Source: Thermoanaerobaculia bacterium
GTDB taxonomy: Bacteria; Acidobacteriota; Thermoanaerobaculia; Multivoradales; UBA5704
Assembly (NCBI GenBank): GCA_025937035.1
Contig: JAICSG010000005.1
Coordinates: 1-21,875, forward strand
Direction: 5' to 3'
DNA length: 21,875 nucleotides
In this document: positions 1-8,649 of the stretch, one piece after another
Numbering within the stretch: the stretch's first letter is position 1
Layout of the letters: the number at the start of each line of letters is the position of its first letter
Translations under genes and position numbers: made by a program
Notes under the pieces: model-generated
What the model saw: the letters and a program-made list of their open reading frames with translations, nothing else
Told to the model about the DNA's origin: nothing
Databases searched by the model: none

Positions 1-1692
<1,692 letters not shown>

Positions 1693-2015
1693 TGGGGGGA
1701 CCTCCTCAGATCAATCCCGTGGATCGGGGTGGACTTGACGCGGGGACCATCATTTTAGCATCCGCCCGTGAGGATAGAGGAAGGGAATTTCCGGCGACAT
1801 ACCCGAACGGGTGGGATCGGGCCGGATTTCGATCTTGGCACCATGGTTGCAATCCTCTTTTAGCGTGAAGCGGCGGTGAGCGGGTGAGGGGCTCGGGACA
1901 GCGCGCTGAGATCCTTGGAGACCTGAAGTCCCCCCGCCAGCCGCAGAGAGTTGAGAGGGAGGGCGCCCATCGGGTGGTCCTCCAGGCGAAAACATCCCTA
2001 GGAGAGGAGCTCGAT
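1693..2015. other. Divergent intergenic region (323 bp)
   Basis: This gap separates the starts of the pullulanase-type gene (minus) and the sortase-substrate gene (plus), so it must hold the promoters of both. It contains a possible extended -10 box for the minus strand near 1752-1760 and the substrate gene's ribosome binding site (GGAGAGGAG, 2001-2009). The substrate frame stays open upstream to 1884, but that stretch has no signal-peptide character and no supported start, so I treat it as non-coding. I see no RNA gene here and no convincing -35/-10 pair for the plus strand. Confidence 0.6.
1752..1760 (-). promoter_or_regulatory. Possible extended -10 promoter element for the pullulanase-type gene
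   Basis: On the minus strand the sequence reads TGCTAAAAT, an extended -10 form (TGn followed by a TATAAT-like hexamer). It sits about 60 nt upstream of the ATG at 1692, and it is one of very few AT-rich spots in a GC-rich region. No good -35 hexamer lies 16-18 nt further upstream, so the call rests on the -10 element alone. Confidence 0.3.
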
Positions 2016-2660
2016 ATGAAGCGTCAGATTCTTACTTTCGCGGCGGCGCTGGCCATCACGGCGGCCCCGGCCCTGTTCGCGCAGAGCACGTTGAACACGA
2101 ACGCCCCGGGCCCGTCCCAGGAGACGAAGCCGGGCCAGACGAACAACAATCTGCAGAACCCGGGCTCGAACATGCAGCAGGGTGCCCCGAACCAGCACGG
2201 GACCTATCAGGAGCACGGGACGGTCGAGGGCTCGGCCAATGAGAGCGCGACCGGCACCAACAGCATGAACAACGGGACCGGCACCTCGACCGGCGTCAAC
2301 GGCACGACCCCGACCCCCCAGGACAACACCGGGACGACCACGGGTACCACCACCGGGACGACGACGACCGACACGACCGGCACGATGACCAACGACACCA
2401 CGACCGGCACGACCACGGGCACGATGAACAACACGGATACGACCAACAGTGGCACGACCGGCAGCTATAACAGTGGCACGACCGGCTCGACCGGCAGCTA
2501 CAACAGCACCACCACCACGACCGATACGACCGGCACCTCCAGCACGCGCTCCTCGCGCCTGCCGAAGACCGCGAGCGACCTGCCGACGGTGGCCCTCGCC
2601 GGCCTCCTGGCGCTGATCGCCGCCTTCGGGATTCGCTTCTACTCGAAGCGGAATGCCTAA
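2016..2660 (+). CDS. Exported Thr/Gly/Asn-rich stalk protein with LPKTA sortase sorting signal
   Basis: A 214-residue protein with the three-part layout of a sortase substrate. ATG 2016 is chosen over upstream in-frame starts because it has GGAGAGGAG 6 nt upstream and opens a clean signal peptide (residues 1-22, cleavage after ALFA). Residues 23-180 are low complexity: an N-terminal Gln/Asn/Gly/Pro-rich part, then a Thr/Gly/Asp/Asn/Ser-rich stretch (about 85-175) of TGTTT- and TGS-like repeats, probably an extended, flexible stalk. The C-terminus holds LPKTA (182-186), a hydrophobic segment (about 190-205) and a basic tail (RFYSKRNA). This matches the cell-wall sorting signal read by sortases; LPxTA forms are associated with class D sortases. 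The sortase gene lies immediately downstream. There is no enzymatic or folded domain. What it is attached to in a diderm envelope is unknown. Confidence 0.85.
   Translation: MKRQILTFAAALAITAAPALFAQSTLNTNAPGPSQETKPGQTNNNLQNPGSNMQQGAPNQHGTYQEHGTVEGSANESATGTNSMNNGTGTSTGVNGTTPTPQDNTGTTTGTTTGTTTTDTTGTMTNDTTTGTTTGTMNNTDTTNSGTTGSYNSGTTGSTGSYNSTTTTTDTTGTSSTRSSRLPKTASDLPTVALAGLLALIAAFGIRFYSKRNA
2270..2530 (+). repeat. Low-complexity ACC/ACG/GGC codon repeats encoding the Thr/Gly stalk
   Basis: This stretch is dominated by short imperfect repeats of Thr, Gly, Asp and Asn codons such as ACGACCACGGGTACC. They encode TTGTTT- and TGTMT-like units, then two GSYNSGTTGS- and GSYNSTTT-like units (about 2461-2510). 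Repeats of this kind can change length by slippage, so stalk length may vary between strains. Confidence 0.7.
2559..2573 (+). other. LPKTA sortase recognition motif (codons)
   Basis: These codons give LPKTA at residues 182-186 of the stalk protein. A roughly 16-residue hydrophobic segment and an Arg/Lys-containing tail follow, which is the arrangement required of a sortase sorting signal. By analogy with LPxTG and LPxTA substrates, cleavage would fall between Thr185 and Ala186. Confidence 0.75.
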
Positions 2661-2689
2661 GGGAAGAACCCCTTATCGCCGGACGTTCT

Positions 2690-2719
2690 GATCACCTGGC
2701 GCTCCGGCGCCAGGTGATC
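2690..2719. terminator. Strong hairpin between stalk-protein gene and sortase gene (terminator or attenuator-like)
   Basis: A perfect 13-bp inverted repeat, GATCACCTGGCGC (2690-2702) and GCGCCAGGTGATC (2707-2719), with a 4-nt loop (TCCG). It sits in the 73-bp gap between the two genes and is followed by TTGCTTTC, only a weak U-tract. It could partly terminate transcription, so that the abundant substrate is made in excess over the enzyme, or it could stabilise the upstream mRNA. It ends 14 nt before the sortase start codon. Confidence 0.65.
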
Positions 2720-2733
2720 TTGCTTTCAGAGAT

Positions 2734-3414
2734 ATGAAGAGCATCGCGATCCCCCTCGACAAGAAGTCCGCCCTGCGCTGGATCGAGCGCATCCTCCTGG
2801 CCGTCGCCATCCTCTGTCTGGGCTCCTGGGTCTATTCCTGGATCGATTCCGCCTATTACCAGTACCGGGAGAATCGGATCCTGGACGAGTCCCTGAGCCA
2901 GCAGCAGGCCCAGGAGGCGCCGCCGGCCGCCCCCTCCTCGGCGTCCGAGACCGACTCGCTGGGCACCTTCCAGCCGCGGTCCGCGCCTCCTCCCCAGGAG
3001 CCGCCCCGGAAGCCGCTCGCGGAGGGGGAGCTGGTGGGGCGCATCGAGATCCCCCGCCTGGGCATCTCCACGATCGTGCTCGAAGGGGTGGACGGCAAGA
3101 CCCTGCGCCGCGGCGTCGGGCACATCCCCGAGACCGCGCCGCCCGGGACCCCCGGCAACGTGGGCCTGGCGGCCCATCGGGACAGCTTTTTCCGTGGGCT
3201 CAAGGACATACGTAAAAATGACATCATCCGGCTCAAGACGCTGGACGGCTCGTATCAATACCGCGTGGAGTCGACGGAGATCGTCACTCCCGACGACACG
3301 CAGGTGCTGGCCGACACCGGCATCCCGGAGCTGACGCTGGTCACCTGCTACCCGTTCTACTACGTGGGATCGGCTCCCAAGCGGTTCATCGTCCACGCCC
3401 AGCGGGTGGAGTGA
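2734..3414 (+). CDS. Class D-like sortase (cysteine transpeptidase)
   Basis: A 226-residue membrane-anchored transpeptidase expected to cut the LPKTA signal of the upstream protein and join the Thr end to an amine acceptor. Residues 17-36 form one N-terminal membrane segment. Residues 50-100 are a Pro/Gln/Ser/Ala-rich linker. The sortase fold begins near residue 101 (GELVGRIEIPRLGI). The catalytic triad is visible as His148 (AAHRDSFF), Cys205 (TLVTCYPF) and Arg217 (PKRFIVHA). TLVTCYPF fits class D, where TLxTC is typical; class E is the main alternative. The start at 2734 is set by an in-frame stop at 2689, but its ribosome binding site is weak, which may keep the enzyme low relative to the substrate. 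The 3' end overlaps the oppositely transcribed histidine kinase gene by 29 bp. Confidence 0.9.
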   Translation: MKSIAIPLDKKSALRWIERILLAVAILCLGSWVYSWIDSAYYQYRENRILDESLSQQQAQEAPPAAPSSASETDSLGTFQPRSAPPPQEPPRKPLAEGELVGRIEIPRLGISTIVLEGVDGKTLRRGVGHIPETAPPGTPGNVGLAAHRDSFFRGLKDIRKNDIIRLKTLDGSYQYRVESTEIVTPDDTQVLADTGIPELTLVTCYPFYYVGSAPKRFIVHAQRVE

Positions 3415-5896
3415 GCGGCAGCCGCACCTCGAATTCGCTCCCTCTTCCTTTCCCCTCGCTGCGGGCCTCGACGTGCCCGCCGTGCATCTCGACCAGGCTG
3501 CGGACGAGAGTGAGGCCGATCCCGAGGCCGGCTCCGGAGCGGTCGAGCCCCTGCTCGCCCTGGGCGAAGAGGTCGAAGATCCGTGGCAGGAGGTCGGCGG
3601 AGATGCCGATGCCGTTGTCCCGCACGCAGACCACCGCCTCGTCCCCCTGCCGCCGGGCCGAGACCTCGATGTGGCCCAGCGGCTCGGTGAACTTCACCGC
3701 GTTGCGGAGGAGGTTCGTGAAGACCTGCTCCAGGCGGGTGGCGTCGCCTTCGAGCGGCAGCGGCTCGGAGGGGAGCTCGACACGCAGGCTCTGCTCCCGG
3801 GCCTCGGCCAGGGGGCGGGCGGTGTCGGCCGCGTGCCGGAGGACCTCGTCGAGGTCGAGGGGCTGGCGCCGGAGCTCGACCTTGCCGCGGGTGATGCGCG
3901 AGACGTCGAGCAGGTCGTCCACCATGCGCACGAGGTGCTGGATCTGGCGCCGGATGATGGTGACCGGCTTCACCTGCGGCTCGGTGGGCCCGAGCTGCTC
4001 CAGCAGGTAGGAGGCGTTGGCGATGGCGCCCAGGGGGTTGCGCAGCTCGTGGGCGAGCATGGCGAGGAACTCGTCCTTGCGGCGGTCGGCCTCGGCGAGG
4101 GCGTCGGCGCGGGCCCGGAGCTCGGCGGCCAGACGCTCGCTCTCGGCCGTGCGCTCCGCCAGGCGGTCCCGCATCTCCTGGAAGGCGGAGGAGAGGCGGG
4201 CGACCTCGGCGACGTCGCGGCTGGCCGGGACCGGGGCCGCGAGGTCGCCGGCGGTCATCGCGTCCACGGCCTGAGAGAGGTCGCCGAGCGGCCGGGCGAT
4301 CCGGCGGGCGGCGAAGATGCCGGCGGCGACGGTCAGGGGAATCACCAGCAGGAGCAGGCCGAAGGCGAGATCGCGTCCCCGGCGCACTCCGGCGAGGGCG
4401 GAGGCCCGGGGGCGCTCGACCGCCACGACCCAGCCCAGGCGGGGGATCACGGCGAAGCCCACCACCCCCTGGCGCCGCGCGATCTTCCCGCCGGCGCGGA
4501 TGGTCCGGTCCCAGCCGGCCGGCAGCGGGGAGACCGTCTCGCCCTCGATCAACCGGCTCACCGAAGCGATCGGCCGGCCGAAGCCGTCGGCCAGCGAGAC
4601 GTGCGATCCCGGCCGGGTGATCCGCTGTCCCAGCAGACGGGCGTCGAACGCGGCCACCAGAGCGCCGAGAGGCTGTCCGCCGTCGCCGAGGATCGGAGAT
4701 CCGAGCAGGAGGTAGTAACGGTCGCCGGCCACGATCGGGGAGATCTGGACCTGGCGTTCCTGGCTCACTCCGCGGGCGAGGGTGATCACGGGCTCCGGCG
4801 GGAGCGCGGCTCCGGATAGCGCGATCACCCGGCCGTCGGCCGTGACCGTGCGGAGGGCGGCCACGTCGGGGTAGAGCCGGTGGAAGACCGCCAACAGATC
4901 CCTCTGCCCCTCCGGGGTCATCGGCGACCGTCCGGCGGAGACGGCCAGGGTCGAGGCCCGGGCGCCGTTCCGCTCGATGAAGTCGGAGACGCTCTGCGCC
5001 ACCAGCCGGGCCTCGATCTTCTGGGCCGCGGTCACCTGGGCCTCGGCCAGCCGCTCCTCCTGGGCGGTGACGACCGCCGTCGCCAGGATGAGGGCGAGGG
5101 AGGTGGAGATCGCCAGGGTCAGGGCGAGGTGGGCCCAGAGGACCGAGCTGTCGAGCGCCGCCAGCCGCCGGCGGATCCAGGGGAGCGTGGCGACGGTGGC
5201 GCCGCCTCCGATGTAGAGGGCCACCCCCGTCCAGAACCGTCCGGGCACCGCGACGAGGGCTCCGAACAGGACGTAGGTCAGCCCGGCGGGGAGGTGGGGG
5301 AGCCAGCGCTTCCGCCAGGCGGGCACGGCCTGGGCGGCGGCGGCCAGCGGGCCGACCAGCAGGAAGGCGGCTCCGAAGAGGGGGAGGTATCGGTTGTAAG
5401 GGCCGTAGAGGGGCTTTTGAAAGGTGGGGGTGATCAGGATCAGGAACCCCGCAACGGCGGAGGCCAGCCCCATGAGGAAGCCGAAGAGGTCGCCGCCCCG
5501 GGGGACGTTCCCCGGCCAGTCGCGGGGGATCCAGCAGGCGAGGATCATCCCCAGGCCGAGGACACCGTAGATCGCCGCTCCCGAGGCGGCGCCCACCCGC
5601 GCGAAGCTCACGGCCAGGGTGAGCAGGGTCAACCCCCCGAGCACGTGGGCGGCACACTCCACCCAGCGCCGGGGGCGGAGCACGGCGACCGCCAGCAGGG
5701 CCACGCCGGAGGCCAGGGCGAGCGTCCCCCAGGCGAGGGTATAGGGGAGCAGGGCCGCGTAGGGGGCGCTCTGAAAGTGGTGGGGAGCGACGAGCAGGAA
5801 GGCGCCGATGAGCCCGCAGAACAGGCCCACCACCCAGAGCAGGCTCTCCGGGGAGAGCCGGGGCAACGAATCGCGCAGCGATGAACCTTCCTTCAA
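3386..5896 (-). CDS. Multi-pass membrane sensor histidine kinase with periplasmic Cache-like domain and HAMP
   Basis: An 836-residue kinase. Residues 18-240 contain about seven or eight hydrophobic spans, resembling a membrane-embedded sensor block. Another span lies at 252-278. Residues 280-500 look like a periplasmic Cache-type sensing domain, closed by a span at about 509-530. A HAMP segment lies at about 525-580 and a coiled coil at 580-608. The HisKA domain carries phospho-accepting His616 (HELRNP), and the ATPase domain shows the N box (N732, RNAVKF), G1 (DNGIGIS, 760-766), F box and G2 (GAGLGIGL, 788-795). No receiver domain or response regulator gene is present nearby, so its partner lies elsewhere. 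The start is uncertain. TTG at 5896 gives the longest frame but lacks a well-placed Shine-Dalgarno sequence, and TTG at 5866 or a GTG slightly downstream is possible. The gene is convergent with the sortase gene and divergent from the peptidase gene. Confidence 0.85.
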   Translation of the reverse strand: MKEGSSLRDSLPRLSPESLLWVVGLFCGLIGAFLLVAPHHFQSAPYAALLPYTLAWGTLALASGVALLAVAVLRPRRWVECAAHVLGGLTLLTLAVSFARVGAASGAAIYGVLGLGMILACWIPRDWPGNVPRGGDLFGFLMGLASAVAGFLILITPTFQKPLYGPYNRYLPLFGAAFLLVGPLAAAAQAVPAWRKRWLPHLPAGLTYVLFGALVAVPGRFWTGVALYIGGGATVATLPWIRRRLAALDSSVLWAHLALTLAISTSLALILATAVVTAQEERLAEAQVTAAQKIEARLVAQSVSDFIERNGARASTLAVSAGRSPMTPEGQRDLLAVFHRLYPDVAALRTVTADGRVIALSGAALPPEPVITLARGVSQERQVQISPIVAGDRYYLLLGSPILGDGGQPLGALVAAFDARLLGQRITRPGSHVSLADGFGRPIASVSRLIEGETVSPLPAGWDRTIRAGGKIARRQGVVGFAVIPRLGWVVAVERPRASALAGVRRGRDLAFGLLLLVIPLTVAAGIFAARRIARPLGDLSQAVDAMTAGDLAAPVPASRDVAEVARLSSAFQEMRDRLAERTAESERLAAELRARADALAEADRRKDEFLAMLAHELRNPLGAIANASYLLEQLGPTEPQVKPVTIIRRQIQHLVRMVDDLLDVSRITRGKVELRRQPLDLDEVLRHAADTARPLAEAREQSLRVELPSEPLPLEGDATRLEQVFTNLLRNAVKFTEPLGHIEVSARRQGDEAVVCVRDNGIGISADLLPRIFDLFAQGEQGLDRSGAGLGIGLTLVRSLVEMHGGHVEARSEGKGRGSEFEVRLPLTPPAGRGR

Positions 5897-5982
5897 GATG
5901 CTCGTATCTCTCTCGGCACCCAGGGGCTAGAATGCCCTGACCATTTCACGGACCGGAGGCGCGCCGAAGACGTCGGCGTGCC

Positions 5983-5988
5983 GGAGGA
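5983..5988 (+). promoter_or_regulatory. Ribosome binding site deciding the peptidase start
   Basis: GGAGGA lies 4 nt before ATG 5993. The alternative GTG at 5978 has no comparable site at normal spacing, so ATG 5993 is taken as the start. Confidence 0.6.
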
Positions 5989-5992
5989 CTCT

Positions 5993-8287
5993 ATGGCGAC
6001 GCGACGCACCCTGCTCCTGATTCCGGCTCTCGTCCTGGGCTTGGCGGCCCGGACCCCCGCCGACACGACTCCATCCTCTTCGGGACCCCTGCTCGGCTTC
6101 AGCAATGATCACGCCAGCCAGCAGCGGGAGCTCGAGGCGCGCTTCGATTCCCATCTCGACGCGCCGAGCCTCCGGGAGTGGATGAAGCGCCTCTCGGCGC
6201 GTCCCCATCACGTCGGATCTCCTTACGACAAGGACAACGCCGAGTTTATGGCAGGGCTCTTCCGTTCGTGGGGATTCCAGACCCAGATCGAGCAGTTCAA
6301 GGTGCTCTTCCCCACGCCGAAGACCCGCCTGCTGGAGATGGTGGCCCCGACCCGTTTCACGGCCACGCTCTCCGAGCCGCCGTTGCCGGAGGACCCGACC
6401 TCCGGCCAGACGGCCGAGCAGCTCCCCACCTACAACGCCTACTCGATCGACGGCGACGTCACGGGCGAGCTGGTCTACGTCAACTACGGGGTCCCCAAGG
6501 ATTACGAGGAGCTGGAGCGCCGGGGGATCGACGTCAAGGGGAAGATCGTCATGGCCCGCTATGGCGGCTCCTGGCGCGGCATCAAGCCCAAGGTGGCCGC
6601 CGAGCACGGCGCCATCGGCTGCATCATCTTCTCCGACCCCTCCGGCGACGGCTATCTGCAGGGGGACGTCTATCCCAAGGGGGGGTGGCGCTCGGACCGC
6701 GGCGTCCAGCGCGGCTCGGTGGCCGACATGCCCGTCTATTCGGGCGACCCGCTCACCCCGGGCGTGGGCGCCACCGAGAACGCCAAGCGCCTGGACATCA
6801 AAGACGCCACGACGCTGACCAAGATCCCGGTGCTGCCGATCTCCTATGGCGACGCCCTGCCGCTGCTCAAGGCGATGGCCGGCCCGATGGCTCCCGAGGG
6901 GTGGCGCGGCTCCCTCCCGATGCCGTACCACCTCGGCCCCGGCCCGGCGCGGGTCCATCTCAAGCTGGCATTCAACTGGAATCTGGCCCCCCTCTATGAC
7001 GTGATCGCCCGGATCCCCGGATCCGAGCGGCCGGACGAGTGGGTGATCCGCGGCAACCACCACGATGCCTGGGTCAACGGCGCCAACGATCCGGTCAGTG
7101 GCATGGTGGCCGAGCTGGCGGAGGCCCGCGCCCTGGGCGAGCTGGTCAAGAGCGGCTGGAAGCCGAAGCGCACGATCATCTACGCCGCCTGGGACGGCGA
7201 GGAGCCGGGCCTGCTCGGCTCGACCGAGTGGGCCGAGACCCACGCCGAGGAGCTCCGCCAGCACGGGGCCGTCTACATCAACTCGGACAGCAACGCACGC
7301 GGCTTCTTCGGCGCCGGCGGCTCGCACCAGCTGGAGACCTTCATCAACCAGGTGTTGCGCGACGTGCCCGATCCCGAGAAGGGGATCAGCGTGCTCGACC
7401 GTTCCCTCGCCGCCGACGCGCTCTATGGAGGCCCCGACCGGCAGGAGGGGGTGAAAGCCCGGTTCGTGCCTCTCGAGCCCCTGGGCTCCGGCTCGGACTT
7501 CACCCCCTTCCTCCAGCACCTGGGGATCTCGGCGCTCAACATCGGCTATGGCGGCGAGGACGAGTACGGGCAGTACCACTCGATCTACGACTCCTTCGCC
7601 CACTACACCCGTTTCGTCGATCCGACCTTCGAATACGGCGTGGCCCTGGCCAAGACCGGCGGCCGGATCGTCCTGCGGCTGGCGGACGCCGACGTCCTCC
7701 CCTTCGATCCCGACCGCTTCGCCACCGCCGTGGGCCGCTATGCCGACGAGGTCCAGAAGCTTCTGGGGGACCTGCGCAAGCAGACCGTGGAGCGCAACCA
7801 GCAGCTCGACAACAAGGTCTACGAGGCGGTCGACGATCCGACCCAGAAGTGGTGGGTGGCCCCGAAGCGTCTGGGCGACGTGCCCTACCTGAATTTCTCA
7901 CCGCTGGAGAACGCGGTCGCGAGGCTCAAGGCGAGCACCGCCGCCTACTCGAAGGCGATCGCCGCCGCCACGGCCGGAGGCAAGGAGCCGCCGCTCGAGG
8001 CTCAGGCGCGCCTGGACGACGTCCTGATGAAGGCCGAGCGGGCCCTGACCACCACGCAGGGTCTGCCGCGCCGTTCCTGGTACGTCCACCAGATCTACGC
8101 CCCCGGCTACTACACCGGCTACGGGGTGAAGACCCTCCCCGCCGTGCGCGAGGCGATCGAGCAGCGGCAGTGGCAGGAAGCGGAGCAGCAGATGGGCGTG
8201 GTGGCCGGCGCGATCGACGGCTTCGCGAAGGAGATCGACCGGGCCACGGCGCTGCTGGGGCCGAGCCCGGCCGCGGCGGGGCGGTAA
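5993..8287 (+). CDS. Exported M28 zinc peptidase, glutamate carboxypeptidase II (NAALADase)-like
   Basis: A 764-residue exopeptidase related to human glutamate carboxypeptidase II and the transferrin receptor. ATG 5993 is preferred to GTG 5978 because GGAGGA (5983-5988) precedes it and it opens a signal peptide (residues 1-23). A PA (protease-associated) insert spans about 150-290, the M28 catalytic domain about 325-545 and a TFR-like dimerisation domain about 590-750. By alignment of motifs with the human enzyme, the zinc ligands are His356 and bridging Asp366 (NHHDAWVNGANDP), Glu404 next to catalytic Glu403 (DGEEPGLLGS), Asp432 (NSDSNARG) and His529 (QYHSIYDS). All are present, so the enzyme should be active, probably in the periplasm on C-terminal residues of peptides. 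The exact substrate cannot be read from sequence. It stands alone, flanked by a divergent kinase gene and a hairpin. Confidence 0.93.
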   Translation: MATRRTLLLIPALVLGLAARTPADTTPSSSGPLLGFSNDHASQQRELEARFDSHLDAPSLREWMKRLSARPHHVGSPYDKDNAEFMAGLFRSWGFQTQIEQFKVLFPTPKTRLLEMVAPTRFTATLSEPPLPEDPTSGQTAEQLPTYNAYSIDGDVTGELVYVNYGVPKDYEELERRGIDVKGKIVMARYGGSWRGIKPKVAAEHGAIGCIIFSDPSGDGYLQGDVYPKGGWRSDRGVQRGSVADMPVYSGDPLTPGVGATENAKRLDIKDATTLTKIPVLPISYGDALPLLKAMAGPMAPEGWRGSLPMPYHLGPGPARVHLKLAFNWNLAPLYDVIARIPGSERPDEWVIRGNHHDAWVNGANDPVSGMVAELAEARALGELVKSGWKPKRTIIYAAWDGEEPGLLGSTEWAETHAEELRQHGAVYINSDSNARGFFGAGGSHQLETFINQVLRDVPDPEKGISVLDRSLAADALYGGPDRQEGVKARFVPLEPLGSGSDFTPFLQHLGISALNIGYGGEDEYGQYHSIYDSFAHYTRFVDPTFEYGVALAKTGGRIVLRLADADVLPFDPDRFATAVGRYADEVQKLLGDLRKQTVERNQQLDNKVYEAVDDPTQKWWVAPKRLGDVPYLNFSPLENAVARLKASTAAYSKAIAAATAGGKEPPLEAQARLDDVLMKAERALTTTQGLPRRSWYVHQIYAPGYYTGYGVKTLPAVREAIEQRQWQEAEQQMGVVAGAIDGFAKEIDRATALLGPSPAAAGR

Positions 8288-8305
8288 CCGCAGAGAAGAA
8301 TTTTC

Positions 8306-8335
8306 GTAGGGGCGGCCCTGCGTGGCCGCCCCTAC
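8306..8335. terminator. Perfect palindromic hairpin between convergent genes (possible bidirectional terminator or REP-like element)
   Basis: A 12-bp perfect inverted repeat, GTAGGGGCGGCC (8306-8317) and GGCCGCCCCTAC (8324-8335), with a 6-nt loop (CTGCGT). It lies 18 nt after the peptidase stop and 9 nt after the DUF2188 stop on the other strand. No U-tract follows on either strand, so it is not a textbook intrinsic terminator. Its form (GTAGGGGCG ... CGCCCCTAC) resembles dispersed palindromes found in many GC-rich environmental genomes, so a mobile repeat is an alternative. Confidence 0.6.
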
Positions 8336-8344
8336 AGGTCTGCC

Positions 8345-8590
8345 TCAGGAAGGCGACCGGCGCGGATCGTCGCCGTAGGTGGATTCATACTCCATGTTGC
8401 CGTCCTTCTTATGGACCTTCACCTGGCCGAGCTCCTCCTTGCGGGCCCGCTCCTTGGCGAACTGGACGGCTTCGTCCTTGGTCTCGAACTCCCGGCGAAA
8501 CTCGGCACGCTCCTGCGAGACGACCCACTTCTCACCGGACGAATTCGGGACCACGTGATACACAACCCTTTCCTTGGTGGCTTGGGCCAT
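8345..8590 (-). CDS. Small DUF2188-family protein
   Basis: An 81-residue soluble protein. ATG 8590 has a strong Shine-Dalgarno sequence (AAAGGAGG) about 9 nt upstream, and the longer frame upstream of it is unsupported. The protein pattern (VVYHVVPN..GEKWVV......REFETKDEAVQFAKERARKE..GQVKVHKKDG) matches the DUF2188 family: a short domain with a W-x-V strand, a helix rich in K/E/A and a closing VH-x-xDG strand. The function is unknown. It has no signal peptide or membrane segment. It is the last gene of the minus-strand run, 59 bp after pdeM, and its own strong binding site suggests it may be translated or transcribed independently. Confidence 0.8.
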   Translation of the reverse strand: MAQATKERVVYHVVPNSSGEKWVVSQERAEFRREFETKDEAVQFAKERARKEELGQVKVHKKDGNMEYESTYGDDPRRSPS

Positions 8591-8649
8591 GGTGCCTATC
8601 CTCCTTTGCGGTAAGGGGATAGGGCAATAAGTGTGCCAGGAGAAATAGA

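Noticed and set aside
1884..2015. Upstream in-frame extension of the stalk-protein gene
   Set aside because: It would bury the signal peptide 44 residues inside the protein; ATG 2016 has a good ribosome binding site.
2270..2530. Repetitive block considered as a CRISPR array
   Set aside because: Repeats are short, variable, in frame and without spacers; they encode a Thr-rich stalk.
3473..5884. Plus-strand open frames of 448 and 334 codons opposite the histidine kinase
   Set aside because: Mirror-strand artefacts of high GC; no recognisable fold, and the kinase reading is clear on the minus strand.
5927..7603. Minus-strand open frame of 558 codons opposite the M28 peptidase
   Set aside because: Composition typical of antisense to GC-rich genes; all zinc ligands of the peptidase are on the plus strand.
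8591..8649. AT-richer gap between pdeM and the DUF2188 gene considered as a separate promoter
   Set aside because: No clear -35/-10 pair with proper spacing could be found, although the downstream gene's strong ribosome binding site keeps the idea open.
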